Source of the DNA: Candidatus Kuenenia stuttgartensis
GTDB taxonomy: Bacteria; Planctomycetota; Planctomycetia; Pirellulales; UBA1268
Direction of reading: 5' to 3'
NCBI GenBank assembly: GCA_945870505.1
Contig: CAMBSN010000024.1
Location: forward strand, 1 to 35,413
Length of the DNA: 35,413 nucleotides
Of the stretch, positions 17,161-26,289 are shown piece by piece; within the stretch, counting starts at the first letter, position 1; every line of letters begins with the position of its first letter. A program made the position numbers and the translations under genes. The notes below the pieces were generated by a model that worked only from the letters and a program-made list of their open reading frames with translations, made no database searches and was not told the DNA's origin.

Positions 17161-17715
17161 ATGCGTCACGTCCTTTCCGCCACCGTTCAAAACGTGCCCG
17201 GTGTGCTTGCCCACGTGTCGGGCATGCTGGCCTCGCGGGGCTACAACATCGACAGCCTTGCCGTTGGCGAGACAGAAGATCCGCGTTTCTCGCGGATGAC
17301 GTTCGTGCTCCGCGGCGACGATCGCGTTCTCGATCAGGTTCGCCGACAGCTCGAAAAGATCGTCACGGTCGTCCGGGTGGACGACATCAGCAGCCGCAAC
17401 TACGTGGAGCGGGATCTGATGCTCATCAAGATCGCGGCCGTGCCCGGTCCCGACCGCACCGAGGTCAAAGAACTTGCTGAGATCTTCCGCGGCCGGATCG
17501 TCGACATCGCCGCCGACAGCGTGATCGTCGAGATCTCTGGCACCGAGAAGAAGCTCGAGGGCTTCATCGAACTGATGCGTCCCAAGGGCATTCTGGAGCT
17601 CGTCCGCACCGGTCGGATCGCCATGGTGCGGGGGAGCAGTCCGACCCGCGAACTCACCGAGGCCGCTGACGGCGCCCGCGCCGCCGACGCGGCCCCGGGC
17701 GAGTCGCTCGCCTGA
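17161..17715 (+). CDS. ilvN: Acetolactate synthase small (regulatory) subunit
   Basis: The 184-aa protein starts [20 protein letters not shown], an ACT domain (about 1-75) with [20 protein letters not shown], followed by the IlvN C-terminal domain (about 80-160: [37 protein letters not shown]-like [19 protein letters not shown]). The tail (about 162-184) is Ala-rich and likely disordered. It confers feedback control on the catalytic subunit IlvB, whose gene is not in the window. No Shine-Dalgarno sequence is apparent before the ATG (CGAGCCCCCC). It leads the unit with ilvC, 73 nt away. Confidence 0.96.
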   Translation: MRHVLSATVQNVPGVLAHVSGMLASRGYNIDSLAVGETEDPRFSRMTFVLRGDDRVLDQVRRQLEKIVTVVRVDDISSRNYVERDLMLIKIAAVPGPDRTEVKELAEIFRGRIVDIAADSVIVEISGTEKKLEGFIELMRPKGILELVRTGRIAMVRGSSPTRELTEAADGARAADAAPGESLA

Positions 17716-17788
17716 CAATCGTCCCGCGTCACGAATCCCCGTTTCTCGTCCCCGAACCTGTTCGAATCACCAACTCCGGAGCGATCCC

Positions 17789-18793
17789 TTGGCCGCCACG
17801 ATCTACTACGACGCCGACGCCGACCTCAAGGCCCTCGAGGGCAAGACCATCGCCATCATCGGCTATGGCTCGCAGGGCCACGCCCAGGCACAGAACCTCC
17901 GCGACAGCGGACTGAAGGTGGTCGTCGCCCAGCGTCCGGGCGGCCCCAACTACGACCTTGCTAAGAAGCACGGCTTCGAGCCGATGAGCGTCGAGGATGC
18001 CGTCAAGCAGGCCGACCTGATCAACATCCTTCTTCCGGATGAACTTCAGGGCGACGTCTACAAGACCTCCATCAAGCCGCACCTCAAGAAGGGCGCCGTG
18101 CTGATGGCCAGCCACGGCTTCAACTTCCACTTCGGCCAGGTCGAGCCGCCGGCGGGCCACGACATCCTGCTCGTCGCCCCCAAGGGCCCCGGTCATCTGG
18201 TTCGCAGCGAGTACGTGAAGGGGGGCGGCGTGCCCTGCCTGATCGCGCTGGGCCCCGGTGCTAGCCCCGAGACGAAGAAACTCGGCCTCGCATACGCCAA
18301 GGGCATCGGCGGCACGCGTGGCGGCGTGATCGAGACCACGATCGCGGAAGAGACGGAAACCGATCTCTTCGGCGAGCAGGCCGTGCTCTGCGGCGGCGTC
18401 TCGGAACTCATCAAGGCGGGCTTCGACACGCTCGTCGAGGCTGGCTACCAGCCGGAGATGGCCTACTTCGAGTGCCTCCACGAGATGAAGCTGATCGTGG
18501 ATCTCTTCTATCAGGGTGGCCTGGAGTACATGCGGTACAGCGTGTCGAACACGGCCGAGTACGGCGACTACACCCGCGGCAAGCGGATCATCACCGAAGA
18601 GACCCGCAAGGAGATGAAGAAGATCCTCGAGGAGATCCGTTCGGGCGAGTTCGCCCGCGATTGGATCCTCGAGAACCGTGGCGGTGCCGCGATGTTCAAG
18701 AGCACGCGTCGTCGCGAGCGGGAGCACAAACTCACGGAGACCGGCCGTGGGCTCCGGAAGATGATGAAGTGGATCGAGTCCAAGGAAGTGTGA
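17789..18793 (+). CDS. ilvC: Ketol-acid reductoisomerase (NADP+), class I
   Basis: The 334-aa enzyme converts acetolactate to dihydroxyisovalerate in branched-chain amino acid synthesis. The Rossmann motif [17 protein letters not shown] is near residue 27, and [41 protein letters not shown] and [17 protein letters not shown] (Mg2+ ligands) are all intact. The knotted C-terminal domain ends RKMMKWIE. The start is TTG: the sequence [16 protein letters not shown] matches the family from here, and GGAG lies 8 nt before it; no ATG or GTG fits. The next small gene begins 3 nt after its stop. Confidence 0.97.
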   Translation: MAATIYYDADADLKALEGKTIAIIGYGSQGHAQAQNLRDSGLKVVVAQRPGGPNYDLAKKHGFEPMSVEDAVKQADLINILLPDELQGDVYKTSIKPHLKKGAVLMASHGFNFHFGQVEPPAGHDILLVAPKGPGHLVRSEYVKGGGVPCLIALGPGASPETKKLGLAYAKGIGGTRGGVIETTIAEETETDLFGEQAVLCGGVSELIKAGFDTLVEAGYQPEMAYFECLHEMKLIVDLFYQGGLEYMRYSVSNTAEYGDYTRGKRIITEETRKEMKKILEEIRSGEFARDWILENRGGAAMFKSTRRREREHKLTETGRGLRKMMKWIESKEV

Positions 18794-18796
18794 TCC

Positions 18797-19072
18797 ATGA
18801 CGCCCGAGGAATACGAGGCCCGCAGCCTCTACGAGCAGCTCCAACCCGGTGACGCCGTGGAGGTGATTCACGGCGTTCAGGTCGGGTCGTCCGCCAACTG
18901 GACGACGAAGACCACCGGGAAGGTGCTCCGCCGAGAGCGGCGGCGGCATGGGCTGCACTTCCGCCGTAACACCGACGACAAGGTCTACAGCGACGTCCTG
19001 ATCCTCGCCCGCGACGACGGTGAACTGACGACGGTGACCATCGACGAGTTCACCCGCCTGCGTCGCGTCTAG
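18797..19072 (+). CDS. Small protein of unknown function downstream of ilvC
   Basis: This 91-aa acidic-then-basic protein has no motif I recognise. GDAVEVIHGVQVGSSANW and TTGKVLRRERRRHGLHF, followed by KVYSDVLILARDDGELTTV, suggest a small all-beta (SH3-like or KOW-like) fold with a basic patch (inference). It starts 3 nt after the ilvC stop, so it is almost surely co-translated, and codon use is like that of its neighbours. No signal peptide or membrane segment. A structural hairpin follows its stop. Confidence 0.75.
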   Translation: MTPEEYEARSLYEQLQPGDAVEVIHGVQVGSSANWTTKTTGKVLRRERRRHGLHFRRNTDDKVYSDVLILARDDGELTTVTIDEFTRLRRV

Positions 19073-19078
19073 CTGTCC

Positions 19079-19109
19079 GTGGAAAAATCCCTCCATGGCC
19101 TTTTTCCAC
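19079..19109 (+). terminator. Probable terminator after the ilvNC unit
   Basis: GTGGAAAAA (19079-19087) and TTTTTCCAC (19101-19109) form a perfect 9-bp inverted repeat around a 13-nt loop, 7 nt after the stop codon. The stem ends with A5/T5, so it could act in both directions for the convergent kinase gene. Confidence 0.5.
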
Positions 19110-19112
19110 TTG

Positions 19113-19150
19113 GTCGACCTCAGGAAACGCCGAGGGTTTCCCGGGTCGAC
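19113..19150. repeat. Compound inverted repeat beside the terminator
   Basis: Two nested pairs, GTCGAC...GTCGAC (outer, 19113-19118 and 19145-19150) and GGAAAC...GTTTCC (inner, 19123-19128 and 19136-19141), make an imperfect long hairpin with a 7-nt loop. It lies in the convergent gap between the ilvNC unit and the kinase gene. Confidence 0.6.
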
Positions 19151-19216
19151 GCTCGCCGCGTCGTGCGGCGGCAGACTTGTTCCACAGTCTGCGAGGCCGC
19201 GTTCGGCAGCACGCTG

Positions 19217-21049
19217 TCAGCGGTCGGCATCGAGAAGGCGTTTTGCTTCCTTGACCTGCTCAGCGCATTCCGGGTCGTCGGCGAAGGTGTCTTCGACTTG
19301 CTCGAGCAAGGCGTGACGCTGCACGCGCGCAATCACGAGTTCCGTGGCATGGGTTGTCGGGTCGTCCACTTGTTTCCGGAGTTCAGCGGCTTGCCGGAGC
19401 ATCGCTGCTGCCTTCTGGGTGTTCGCGAGTGCCTCACCTCGGGCTTCAGCGAGTTCGTTGTCGACCAGTTTGAGCTGCCGGCGCGCCAACTCACGCCATG
19501 CGGCTGGATCCGGGTTGTCGGTCACGTCGCAGGGTGACGCATTCTCGGGTGGCCCATTGTTGCCGGGTGCTGCGATGATGCCACGGAATTCCTTGGCAGC
19601 GGCTTCCAGATCTTTCTCCACAAGCCAGAGTCGGAGGCCCTCCAGGTATGAGTCCCGAAGCTTGTCTCCTGCGTTGCGTTTTACCGAGAGCCCGAGTTTG
19701 AGTTTCAGGATGCTGCGGCGCGTCTGCTTCTGGAGCCGATCGAGGCCAATCTCGCGGCCGATCTGGCGAAGGCCGGCGGCGCGTGGGTCGGCAGGGAATC
19801 GAGCCAGAAAGTCCTCAATCTTGTTGCACGGCGGATACTCGAGGCTCTCTGGTTTCTCGGCGATCTGGATGATCCGTGCGTGTACGGCGTCGGCACTCGG
19901 AAAGAACACCTGCTTTCCGACGAACCATCCCGCGGCGAGAACCGAGGCGATAATGGTTAAGGCCGTCGCCGTCATCAGCCAGGAGTTCGGCCAGTGTGCG
20001 CGCGATTTTCGTTCACGCTCGATCCAGGCAGCGCGGGCATCGTCTTCGCGGGTGGTGAAGATGGATGGGCCGCCCCTTGATGAGGTATTTGAAGCCTTGG
20101 CCTTGGCGGCGTGACCGTCTGATTTGACGGTGTTGCCCGCCGCATCGGTCACGATGGTGGTCGGCAGTCCGTCAGGGACTTCGGGCATTGCGGTGGAAGG
20201 GGCAACCTGCTCGCTGGGCTTTGATGCCGCAGACGCAACGTCGGCCAGCATCCGCGCCACGATGGTCGCATTATTCGGCCGTCGGCCCGGAGACTTCTCC
20301 AGCAATCGCTCGATGAGATCTGCAAGTGGCTTCGGAACGTCGCGCACGAGCGTGGTGATTCTCGGCGGCTCGCGTGAGCGTTGTGACTCAAGGACCTCTG
20401 CGACGGCTCCTTGGAACGGAGGTTTGCCCGCAAGCATGGCAAACATGACGAGTCCGAGGCTGTAGAGGTCGCCGCGGCGATCGACGTGCTGGCTTGCCGC
20501 CTGCTCCGGCGCCATGTACTCCGGGGTTCCAACAATGCCGCCAGACCGCGTCAGGCCGGTTTCGCCGAAAAGTTTTGCGATTCCGAAGTCGGCGAGTTTG
20601 ACATGAAATCCGCCTCCTGCAGCCGGTGGGAAAATGAGATTGGCAGGCTTGAGATCGCGATGCACCACCCCCAGGTCGTGTGCCGATTTGAGAGCGCGGA
20701 CGATCTCCTGCGCGATGCTTACGGTGTCTCGCCAAGCGAACCGCTTTCCCGAGCGGAGCAGCGCCTCGAGCGTCAGCCCCGGCACATAATCCATGACAAA
20801 AAACGGCAGGCCCTCCTCCTCGCCCCAGGCGAGCATCGGCACGATGCACGGATGCCGGAGCCTCTTGAGCGCGTCGATCTCCGACTGGAAGCGCCGACGA
20901 ATCGTGTCGTCATTGGCGAGGTGGAGAGGCAGAGTTTTGATGGCGACCGTCCGCCCGGTGGCGGGATCGGTCGCCTCATAGACCGTCCCCATCCCGCCTT
21001 GCCCGATCAACCGGACAACGCGATACGGACCGAACGTGGAAGGGTGCAC
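19217..21049 (-). CDS. Membrane-anchored Ser/Thr protein kinase (PknB/Hanks type)
   Basis: The 610-aa protein has a complete kinase domain (about 8-270): glycine loop GQGGMGTVYEA, lysine K38 in VAIK, catalytic HRDLKPAN (D132), DFG (D154), and GTPEYMAPE in the activation segment; GLTRSGG before it offers a threonine for autophosphorylation. A linker rich in Ala/Ser leads to one membrane span (TATALTIIASVLAAGWFVG, near residue 370). The outer part (about 390-610) is helical and charged, without PASTA repeats or any sensor domain I recognise. Planctomycetes carry many such kinases. The double-FHA gene is divergent across 144 bp, so it is a likely phospho-target or partner (inference). A CATAAT box is visible on the minus strand near 21100. 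Confidence 0.95.
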   Translation of the reverse strand: MHPSTFGPYRVVRLIGQGGMGTVYEATDPATGRTVAIKTLPLHLANDDTIRRRFQSEIDALKRLRHPCIVPMLAWGEEEGLPFFVMDYVPGLTLEALLRSGKRFAWRDTVSIAQEIVRALKSAHDLGVVHRDLKPANLIFPPAAGGGFHVKLADFGIAKLFGETGLTRSGGIVGTPEYMAPEQAASQHVDRRGDLYSLGLVMFAMLAGKPPFQGAVAEVLESQRSREPPRITTLVRDVPKPLADLIERLLEKSPGRRPNNATIVARMLADVASAASKPSEQVAPSTAMPEVPDGLPTTIVTDAAGNTVKSDGHAAKAKASNTSSRGGPSIFTTREDDARAAWIERERKSRAHWPNSWLMTATALTIIASVLAAGWFVGKQVFFPSADAVHARIIQIAEKPESLEYPPCNKIEDFLARFPADPRAAGLRQIGREIGLDRLQKQTRRSILKLKLGLSVKRNAGDKLRDSYLEGLRLWLVEKDLEAAAKEFRGIIAAPGNNGPPENASPCDVTDNPDPAAWRELARRQLKLVDNELAEARGEALANTQKAAAMLRQAAELRKQVDDPTTHATELVIARVQRHALLEQVEDTFADDPECAEQVKEAKRLLDADR

Positions 21050-21193
21050 GGCATGGATCCCTGACGGGGGGGCATCTCCACCCTTGTTCCGGAGCGATTA
21101 TGCTAAACGAGACGAATCCGTACGCCAAGCGGTGGGACCAGCGATTCTGCGACCGCGGCATGAGTCCTGGCAGCTGAAAAGAGGGGCCATTCG

Positions 21194-21979
21194 ATGGGCG
21201 ACGACTACGACAATGGCGGTCACCCACCTCCCGAGATGGAGGATCGCAGTAACTCCGGCTGGCGGCCGGCGGCCGCCGCGCCGTACTCGAAGGAGGACGC
21301 GCAGGACTTTCGCCCCATCCTCCGGCCCGCCGTACCGGTGGTCACCGTGCTGGATGACGGCTCGCAGCACGGAGAAGCGGTGCGACTACGAGGCGACACC
21401 TTCACGATCGGTCGTACCTCAGGAGATCTGGTTCTTCCCAATGATCAGGCGATCTCGGGGATGCACGCAGAGATTCTGCGGCGACCATGGAAGGGAAGCT
21501 TTCAGTGGATGCTTCGCGATATACGCAGCGTCAACGGCACCTTTGTTCGCGCCGCTCGGGCAGTTTTTCACGAGGAGGCGATCGTGATTCTCGGCTCCCG
21601 CCGCTTCCGCCTGCGAAACCCGCTGGTGGCTCGCCGCGGAGCCTCTGCCTCGTCGGCCACGCTGCTCGACTCCACGGCACTGCCGCCGACCGTGTGGCCC
21701 GTTCTCGTGGAAGCCACGCAGCGAGGGCAAGGCATCGAGGTGCCGCTGCGGAGCGATTCAGTGTCGATCGGCCGCACCGGTGGCGGTGCCGATCTCGAAC
21801 TCGATGATCCGTTGGTCGCCAATCGTCATGCGCAGCTCGAGCGGCAGCGTGATGGGACGTGGCTGATCGTCGCGGAGACAACCCGCAACGGCGTCTGGGT
21901 GTCGATCACTGAAGTGACACTGAAGCCGTACTGCCACTTCCGGTGCGGCGAACAGCTCTTCCGGTTTGAAATCCCCTGA
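21194..21979 (+). CDS. Protein with two FHA domains
   Basis: The 261-aa protein has a disordered, Pro/Ala-rich N-terminus (1-45) and two forkhead-associated domains. FHA1 (about 48-140) keeps all key residues: G73-R74, S88, H91 and N114-G115. FHA2 (about 168-261) keeps G193-R194, H212 and N232-G233, but the phosphate-contacting serine is Ala209 (LVANRHAQ). FHA domains bind phosphothreonine peptides, so FHA1 is the likelier binder. The divergent kinase gene next door suggests a kinase-reader pair. No signal peptide, membrane span or effector domain is present; an adaptor role is inferred. Confidence 0.9.
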   Translation: MGDDYDNGGHPPPEMEDRSNSGWRPAAAAPYSKEDAQDFRPILRPAVPVVTVLDDGSQHGEAVRLRGDTFTIGRTSGDLVLPNDQAISGMHAEILRRPWKGSFQWMLRDIRSVNGTFVRAARAVFHEEAIVILGSRRFRLRNPLVARRGASASSATLLDSTALPPTVWPVLVEATQRGQGIEVPLRSDSVSIGRTGGGADLELDDPLVANRHAQLERQRDGTWLIVAETTRNGVWVSITEVTLKPYCHFRCGEQLFRFEIP

Positions 21980-22003
21980 TCAGCCGGCGGGGAGCGGCCC
22001 GCC

Positions 22004-23251
22004 TCAGGCCACGCGGGCGATCACGCAGGTGAGATACTCGCCCTCGAGGCAGCTGGCGTTCACCGGATGGTCGGCGGCGGCCCCACGGCTCTCGAGAATC
22101 TGGATCGTGCGGCCGGATCGCTGGGCGACGCCGGAGAGCATCTGGTGGAAGTCGTCGCGTGTCACGGAGCCCGAGCAGGAGCAGGTCACGAGGATACCAC
22201 CCGGCTCCAGGAGGCCGACCGCCAAGCGATTGATGCGATGGTAGGCCCGGAGGGCGTCGTCGACCGTCGCCCGGCTGCGGGCGAACTTGGGTGGATCGAG
22301 CACGATCATCCCAAACCGCTCACCCGCCGCGGCCAGCGCATCGAGCTTCTCGAAGGCGTCCACCGCTTCGACGGTGACGTTGGCGGCGCCATTCAGGTCG
22401 GCATTGGCCCGCGCCAGGGCCGCCGCCTTCTCGCTCGTGTCGACCGCCAGCACGCTCCGCGCCCCGCCCGACGCGGCGCAGGCCACGGCGAAGCCGCCCG
22501 AGTAGCAGAACATGTCGAGCACGCGTCGACCGCGGGCATGGCTGGCGGCCGCCTGGCGGTTGTCTCGTTGGTCGAGGTAGTAGCCCGTCTTCTGCCCCTC
22601 GGCGAGGTCGACGCCGAACTTCAGGCCGTGCTCATGCATGAAGATCGGGCCGGCGGGGGCCGTGCCGCGGATCACCCGGTCGGGCATCGCGAGGCCCTCG
22701 AGCTTCGCCAGCCCCCGTTCCGCACCCCGCAGCAGGATTCCCTTCGGCGCCAGCGCCGCGGCCAGGGCGTCGCAGATCGTTTCCAGCCGGGTCGCGATCG
22801 CCAGCGCCGTCACCTGCACGGCGAGGTAGTCGCCGTAGCGATCCACGATCAGGCCGGAGAGGTCATCCCCTTCGCTGTTCACCAGCCGGGCCGCACCGGC
22901 GGGGTCATCGAGGCCAAGGTGGCGACGCAGGGCTATCGCCGAGGTGAGCCGTCCAAGCCAGAAGGCGTCATCGAGCTTCGTCGCCGCATCAAACGCATAG
23001 AGCCGGACGCGGATCCGGCTCTGCGAGTTCCAGAGGCCGCGGCCCACGAAGTGCCCGTCGTGGGTGGCCAGATCGACCACGTCGCCGTCGGCCGGGCTGC
23101 CTTCGACCTTCGCAACGGCGGAGTCGAGCACCCAGGGATGGCGGCCAAAGAACGGCCGGGCCCGCTTGGGCTTGAGCGCGACGGTCGCCGTGGGAAGGCC
23201 CGAGGAAAGGTTCGAGGCGAGTGGAGCGGTGGGGAGGGCGGGAGTCGTCAT
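22004..23251 (-). CDS. rlmI: RlmI-like class I SAM-dependent rRNA methyltransferase
   Basis: The 415-aa protein resembles RlmI (YccW), which methylates 23S rRNA at m5C1962. An N-terminal PUA-like part starts ARPFFGRHPWVLDSAV, then NSEGDDLSGLIVDRYGDYL. The SAM site is LDMFCYSGGFAVACAASGG (near residue 245), with catalytic-type motifs LDPPKFARSR and TCSCSGSVT. DLAEGQKTGYYLDQRDNR is typical of the family. The first 27 residues are poorly conserved, so a later start cannot be excluded. It lies 34 nt downstream of the RND gene and is convergent with the FHA gene (24-bp gap). The symbol rests on similarity; substrate base is not proven. Confidence 0.88.
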   Translation of the reverse strand: MTTPALPTAPLASNLSSGLPTATVALKPKRARPFFGRHPWVLDSAVAKVEGSPADGDVVDLATHDGHFVGRGLWNSQSRIRVRLYAFDAATKLDDAFWLGRLTSAIALRRHLGLDDPAGAARLVNSEGDDLSGLIVDRYGDYLAVQVTALAIATRLETICDALAAALAPKGILLRGAERGLAKLEGLAMPDRVIRGTAPAGPIFMHEHGLKFGVDLAEGQKTGYYLDQRDNRQAAASHARGRRVLDMFCYSGGFAVACAASGGARSVLAVDTSEKAAALARANADLNGAANVTVEAVDAFEKLDALAAAGERFGMIVLDPPKFARSRATVDDALRAYHRINRLAVGLLEPGGILVTCSCSGSVTRDDFHQMLSGVAQRSGRTIQILESRGAAADHPVNASCLEGEYLTCVIARVA

Positions 23252-23285
23252 CCCCCAACTCTACCACCGTGCACGCGGCGAGGCG

Positions 23286-25790
23286 TCAGGCATGCACGAC
23301 GTGCTTGGCGGGACCCGGCGTCACATGGGGGGCGGGGATCGCATCGCTGCCCGGGTCGGCGATCACCCGGCGCTTGCCTTCTTTGGCGGCCTTCTTCCGC
23401 TCGATCCGCTGCACGCTCCAGGCGAACACGGCGCCCAGCGGGCCGGAGAGAAGCGCCGGCATGAGGACGAGGTTGCCGACCAAGGCAATCGTGAGCATGG
23501 CCAGCATCATGTGCCCGAACCGCTGTGTGGGCCCGAACGGCGACAGCGAAAACACCGACAGCCCGAGGCCAATCACGCCCCAGCTCTGATACATCGCGCG
23601 GGCGCAGCCCTTGTAGGCGAGCATCGTGGCCTGCCTGCGGTCGAGCCCGTCGGCAATGCCCCGGCGGAACCAGAGCATGAAGTGGACGACGTCGTCCACC
23701 GTCACGCCGAGCGCGACGCTCGGAGCCATGACGGAGCCGATGTCGATGAACACGTTGCCCGTGTGAAGCCACTTGGACAGCGCGTTGGCCCAGCCCAAGC
23801 CACCGAACACGAGGATCGCGGGGAAGGCCGCCGGGAGCAGGAGCACGAGGCCGGCCGAGAAGGCACGGCAGAGCACAATCATCACTGCCACGATGATCGC
23901 GAAGTCGAACACGAAGCCGATCTTGAGATTCTCGAGCAACGAGTGCTGCGCCTTGTAGACCAGCGGTACGAGGCCCGTGTAGTTGACTGTGACTCCGTCT
24001 ACACCCTCGCTGTCGAGACGGGCGAGAACCGGATCGATCTTCTTCTGCAGATCGGCCTTGAAGAGGGCGTAGTCAACTTCTTGGATGGCACTGACGCGGG
24101 CGCTGATCCGCCAGAGTTCCTGCGAGTGGCGGCTGCCGTCGGCGGCCGTGACAGTGGCCTCGCGAAGATAGTCGCCGGCGAGAAAGTCGTTGCGGTGCCG
24201 CATCAGCGACTTGTTCAGGGTGCTGCGGGCGAGTTTCGCCCGCAGGCCTTCGCCGCCGCTTGCCATGTCGAGGCTGCGGCCGAACGTGACGGTCGAGAGC
24301 GAGCTTCCCACCTCGCCGAGGACGCCGATCTCGCGCTGGATCTCGTCGACGAGTTCCATCCGCTCCAGGAAGTTGAGCGGACACTGCTCGTCGATCCGCA
24401 CGAGGATCTCCATCGGCACCAGCGGCCCGAGGTGGCTCTCGAGCCAGGCGTAATCAGTACGAATCTGGGCATTGCGGGAGAAAAGCCGCATCAACTGCAC
24501 GCTGCTCTCCACGCGGGTCATTCCATACCCGATGGCCGCCATCACGAGCAGGCAGGCCGCGGTGGCGAGGGCGTGATGCCGGGTGATCCACTCGCCGACG
24601 GCCCACCAGCGGCTCGACTCGATCGGCTTCCAGCCGGCGGCCTGCTCGTCGTCGGCCAGTTTGCCGATGCGGAGCTTTGGCGGGAAGAGTTCGAGCGCCG
24701 CAGGCATGAAGGTGACCAGGATGATGAAACTCACCAACACGCCGGCCGCGGAGAAGATGCCGAACATCCGGATCGGCACCAGTTCGCTGACCGCGAGCGT
24801 GGCCAGGCCGATGGCCGTGGTGCCTGTGGCGAGCGAGAGGGGCAGCAGGGCGTGGTGCACGGCTCGGCCGGCCGCCCCCTCCTGCACGCCGGTTTCGGCG
24901 AGTTGGTCGCGGTAGTAGTTGGCCAGATGGATCGCGCCGCTGGTGGTGGCGACGTAGACCAGCGACGGCATGGTCAACAGGATCGCGTCAACGGGATATC
25001 CGGAGTACCAGACCAGGGCCAGGCTCGCGAACATGCTGTAGACACCGGAGGCGATCACCATCGCCACGAGCGTCTTGCTCTTGAGGCTGAACCAGCTGAC
25101 GAAGAAGCCGACAACGAGCGAGAGTCCGAAGAGGATGGTCACGCTCGTCTGACCGGCCTTGTCGATCGAAACGTTGTCGACCGGCGGGCCGCCCATGTGG
25201 ATCGCCGAGTCGGGGATACCGCATTCGGCCGTGGCCACCTTGCGGATCTCATCGATCGCGCCGTGGAGATTGGCCCGGGCCATGTCGGCCAGGGTCAGCA
25301 CGAGGCAGGTCTTGCGGAAGTCGAGGTCGTCGCCCGCCGCGCCGGCTGCGATTCCTGCCGGCGGGGGGCCGATGATCGCTCCCGTCAGCCGGGCAATGGC
25401 CTCCTCCCGCTCGAGGTTGAGCGGCTCTTGGCACATCCGGGCCACGGCCCGCGGGCCCGTCTGGGCCGTCTTAAAGTAGAGCGGACGCTCGATCCGGGAG
25501 GCCTCTTCCGGGGGCGGAAGGAGCTTCCGAGCCAGCATTTCCAGCCGCGGGTCTGCCATCGTGCAGCCGTCCCAACTGACGAGGATGAACTCCTCGCCCT
25601 GGAAATTCTGACGGAAAAACCGGTAGGTCTGGGTCTCCTGGTACTCCGCCGGCAGCCAGCCTTTGACGTCGTTGCGGTTGTTGGACTTCGCCTTGATCGC
25701 CCCGACGACCACCATGGGCAACAGGAACACCAGGATCGCCATGATCCCGACGCTGAAGCGCTGGTAGAAGTTGGTCCGGTGGTGGGACAT
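23286..25790 (-). CDS. RND/MMPL superfamily membrane protein
   Basis: The 834-aa protein has the RND two-half layout: a first span near residues 15-33, a large periplasmic loop (about 35-215), a five-helix block (about 215-390), a span near 430-450, a second loop (about 450-630), and a final helical block ending in a Lys/Arg-rich tail. The second block contains VALGVTVDDVVHFMLWF, the usual site of functional acidic residues. It lacks the DD/DR-specific landmarks of multidrug HAE1 pumps and is closer to MMPL or hopanoid/sterol-type exporters; the substrate is unknown. ATG 25790 is preferred over TTG 25793. An ordinary SD is not evident. The methyltransferase follows. Confidence 0.9.
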   Translation of the reverse strand: MSHHRTNFYQRFSVGIMAILVFLLPMVVVGAIKAKSNNRNDVKGWLPAEYQETQTYRFFRQNFQGEEFILVSWDGCTMADPRLEMLARKLLPPPEEASRIERPLYFKTAQTGPRAVARMCQEPLNLEREEAIARLTGAIIGPPPAGIAAGAAGDDLDFRKTCLVLTLADMARANLHGAIDEIRKVATAECGIPDSAIHMGGPPVDNVSIDKAGQTSVTILFGLSLVVGFFVSWFSLKSKTLVAMVIASGVYSMFASLALVWYSGYPVDAILLTMPSLVYVATTSGAIHLANYYRDQLAETGVQEGAAGRAVHHALLPLSLATGTTAIGLATLAVSELVPIRMFGIFSAAGVLVSFIILVTFMPAALELFPPKLRIGKLADDEQAAGWKPIESSRWWAVGEWITRHHALATAACLLVMAAIGYGMTRVESSVQLMRLFSRNAQIRTDYAWLESHLGPLVPMEILVRIDEQCPLNFLERMELVDEIQREIGVLGEVGSSLSTVTFGRSLDMASGGEGLRAKLARSTLNKSLMRHRNDFLAGDYLREATVTAADGSRHSQELWRISARVSAIQEVDYALFKADLQKKIDPVLARLDSEGVDGVTVNYTGLVPLVYKAQHSLLENLKIGFVFDFAIIVAVMIVLCRAFSAGLVLLLPAAFPAILVFGGLGWANALSKWLHTGNVFIDIGSVMAPSVALGVTVDDVVHFMLWFRRGIADGLDRRQATMLAYKGCARAMYQSWGVIGLGLSVFSLSPFGPTQRFGHMMLAMLTIALVGNLVLMPALLSGPLGAVFAWSVQRIERKKAAKEGKRRVIADPGSDAIPAPHVTPGPAKHVVHA

Positions 25791-25995
25791 CAAGGCCGTC
25801 CAGGGCGTTTTCGCGGGGATTCTCCGAACCCGAGCATTTCAACCCTACAGGTCTGGAGCGGGCCAGTCCATATCGTTCCACCCCAGTTGACCCTCGATTT
25901 GGAGCCTGTTCCTAGTCGTAAGTGGTTTTCAGGGAAGAGGTTCCGTCTGCCTCACAGTCCCCTCAGGCGGAACAGGTCCACCTGCCAATCCGGGG

Positions 25996-26289
25996 TCATT
26001 CCGGGGCCGGGGCGGTCTCGGTGGCCGAAAAACCGGTTTCCCGGTGCGAGCCGTCACAAAAGGGCTTCAGCCGGCTGTGGCCGCACCTGCAGAGTGCCAC
26101 GGACGGCTTCCCATTCGGCAGAGGGAACTCGTTTCCGAGGTGGTCGGTCACCCGCAGACGGATGTCATCGGGCAGTTCCACGACCAACGGCCCGTCGACC
26201 CGGCAGCGGACGGTCGCACATCCGGGAGCCACTCGTCCTCCACCCTCCGGCGGATGGCCGTCTCCCGGCAGATGGCCGTCCGGCGTCAT
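25996..26289 (-). CDS. CDGSH-type iron-sulfur protein
   Basis: The 97-aa product contains the CDGSH [2Fe-2S] site LCRCGHSRLKPFCDGSH with ligands C67, C69, C78 and H82. Preceding it is a small beta region (VDGPLVVELPDDIRLRVTD, with an NGKP turn) typical of single-CDGSH bacterial proteins. The ATG at 26289 overlaps the stop of the upstream gene (ATGA), fixing the start and indicating translational coupling. Known CDGSH proteins carry redox-active clusters; partner and role here are unknown. It is the last gene of the folK-panC-lgt run. Confidence 0.9.
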   Translation of the reverse strand: MTPDGHLPGDGHPPEGGGRVAPGCATVRCRVDGPLVVELPDDIRLRVTDHLGNEFPLPNGKPSVALCRCGHSRLKPFCDGSHRETGFSATETAPAPE

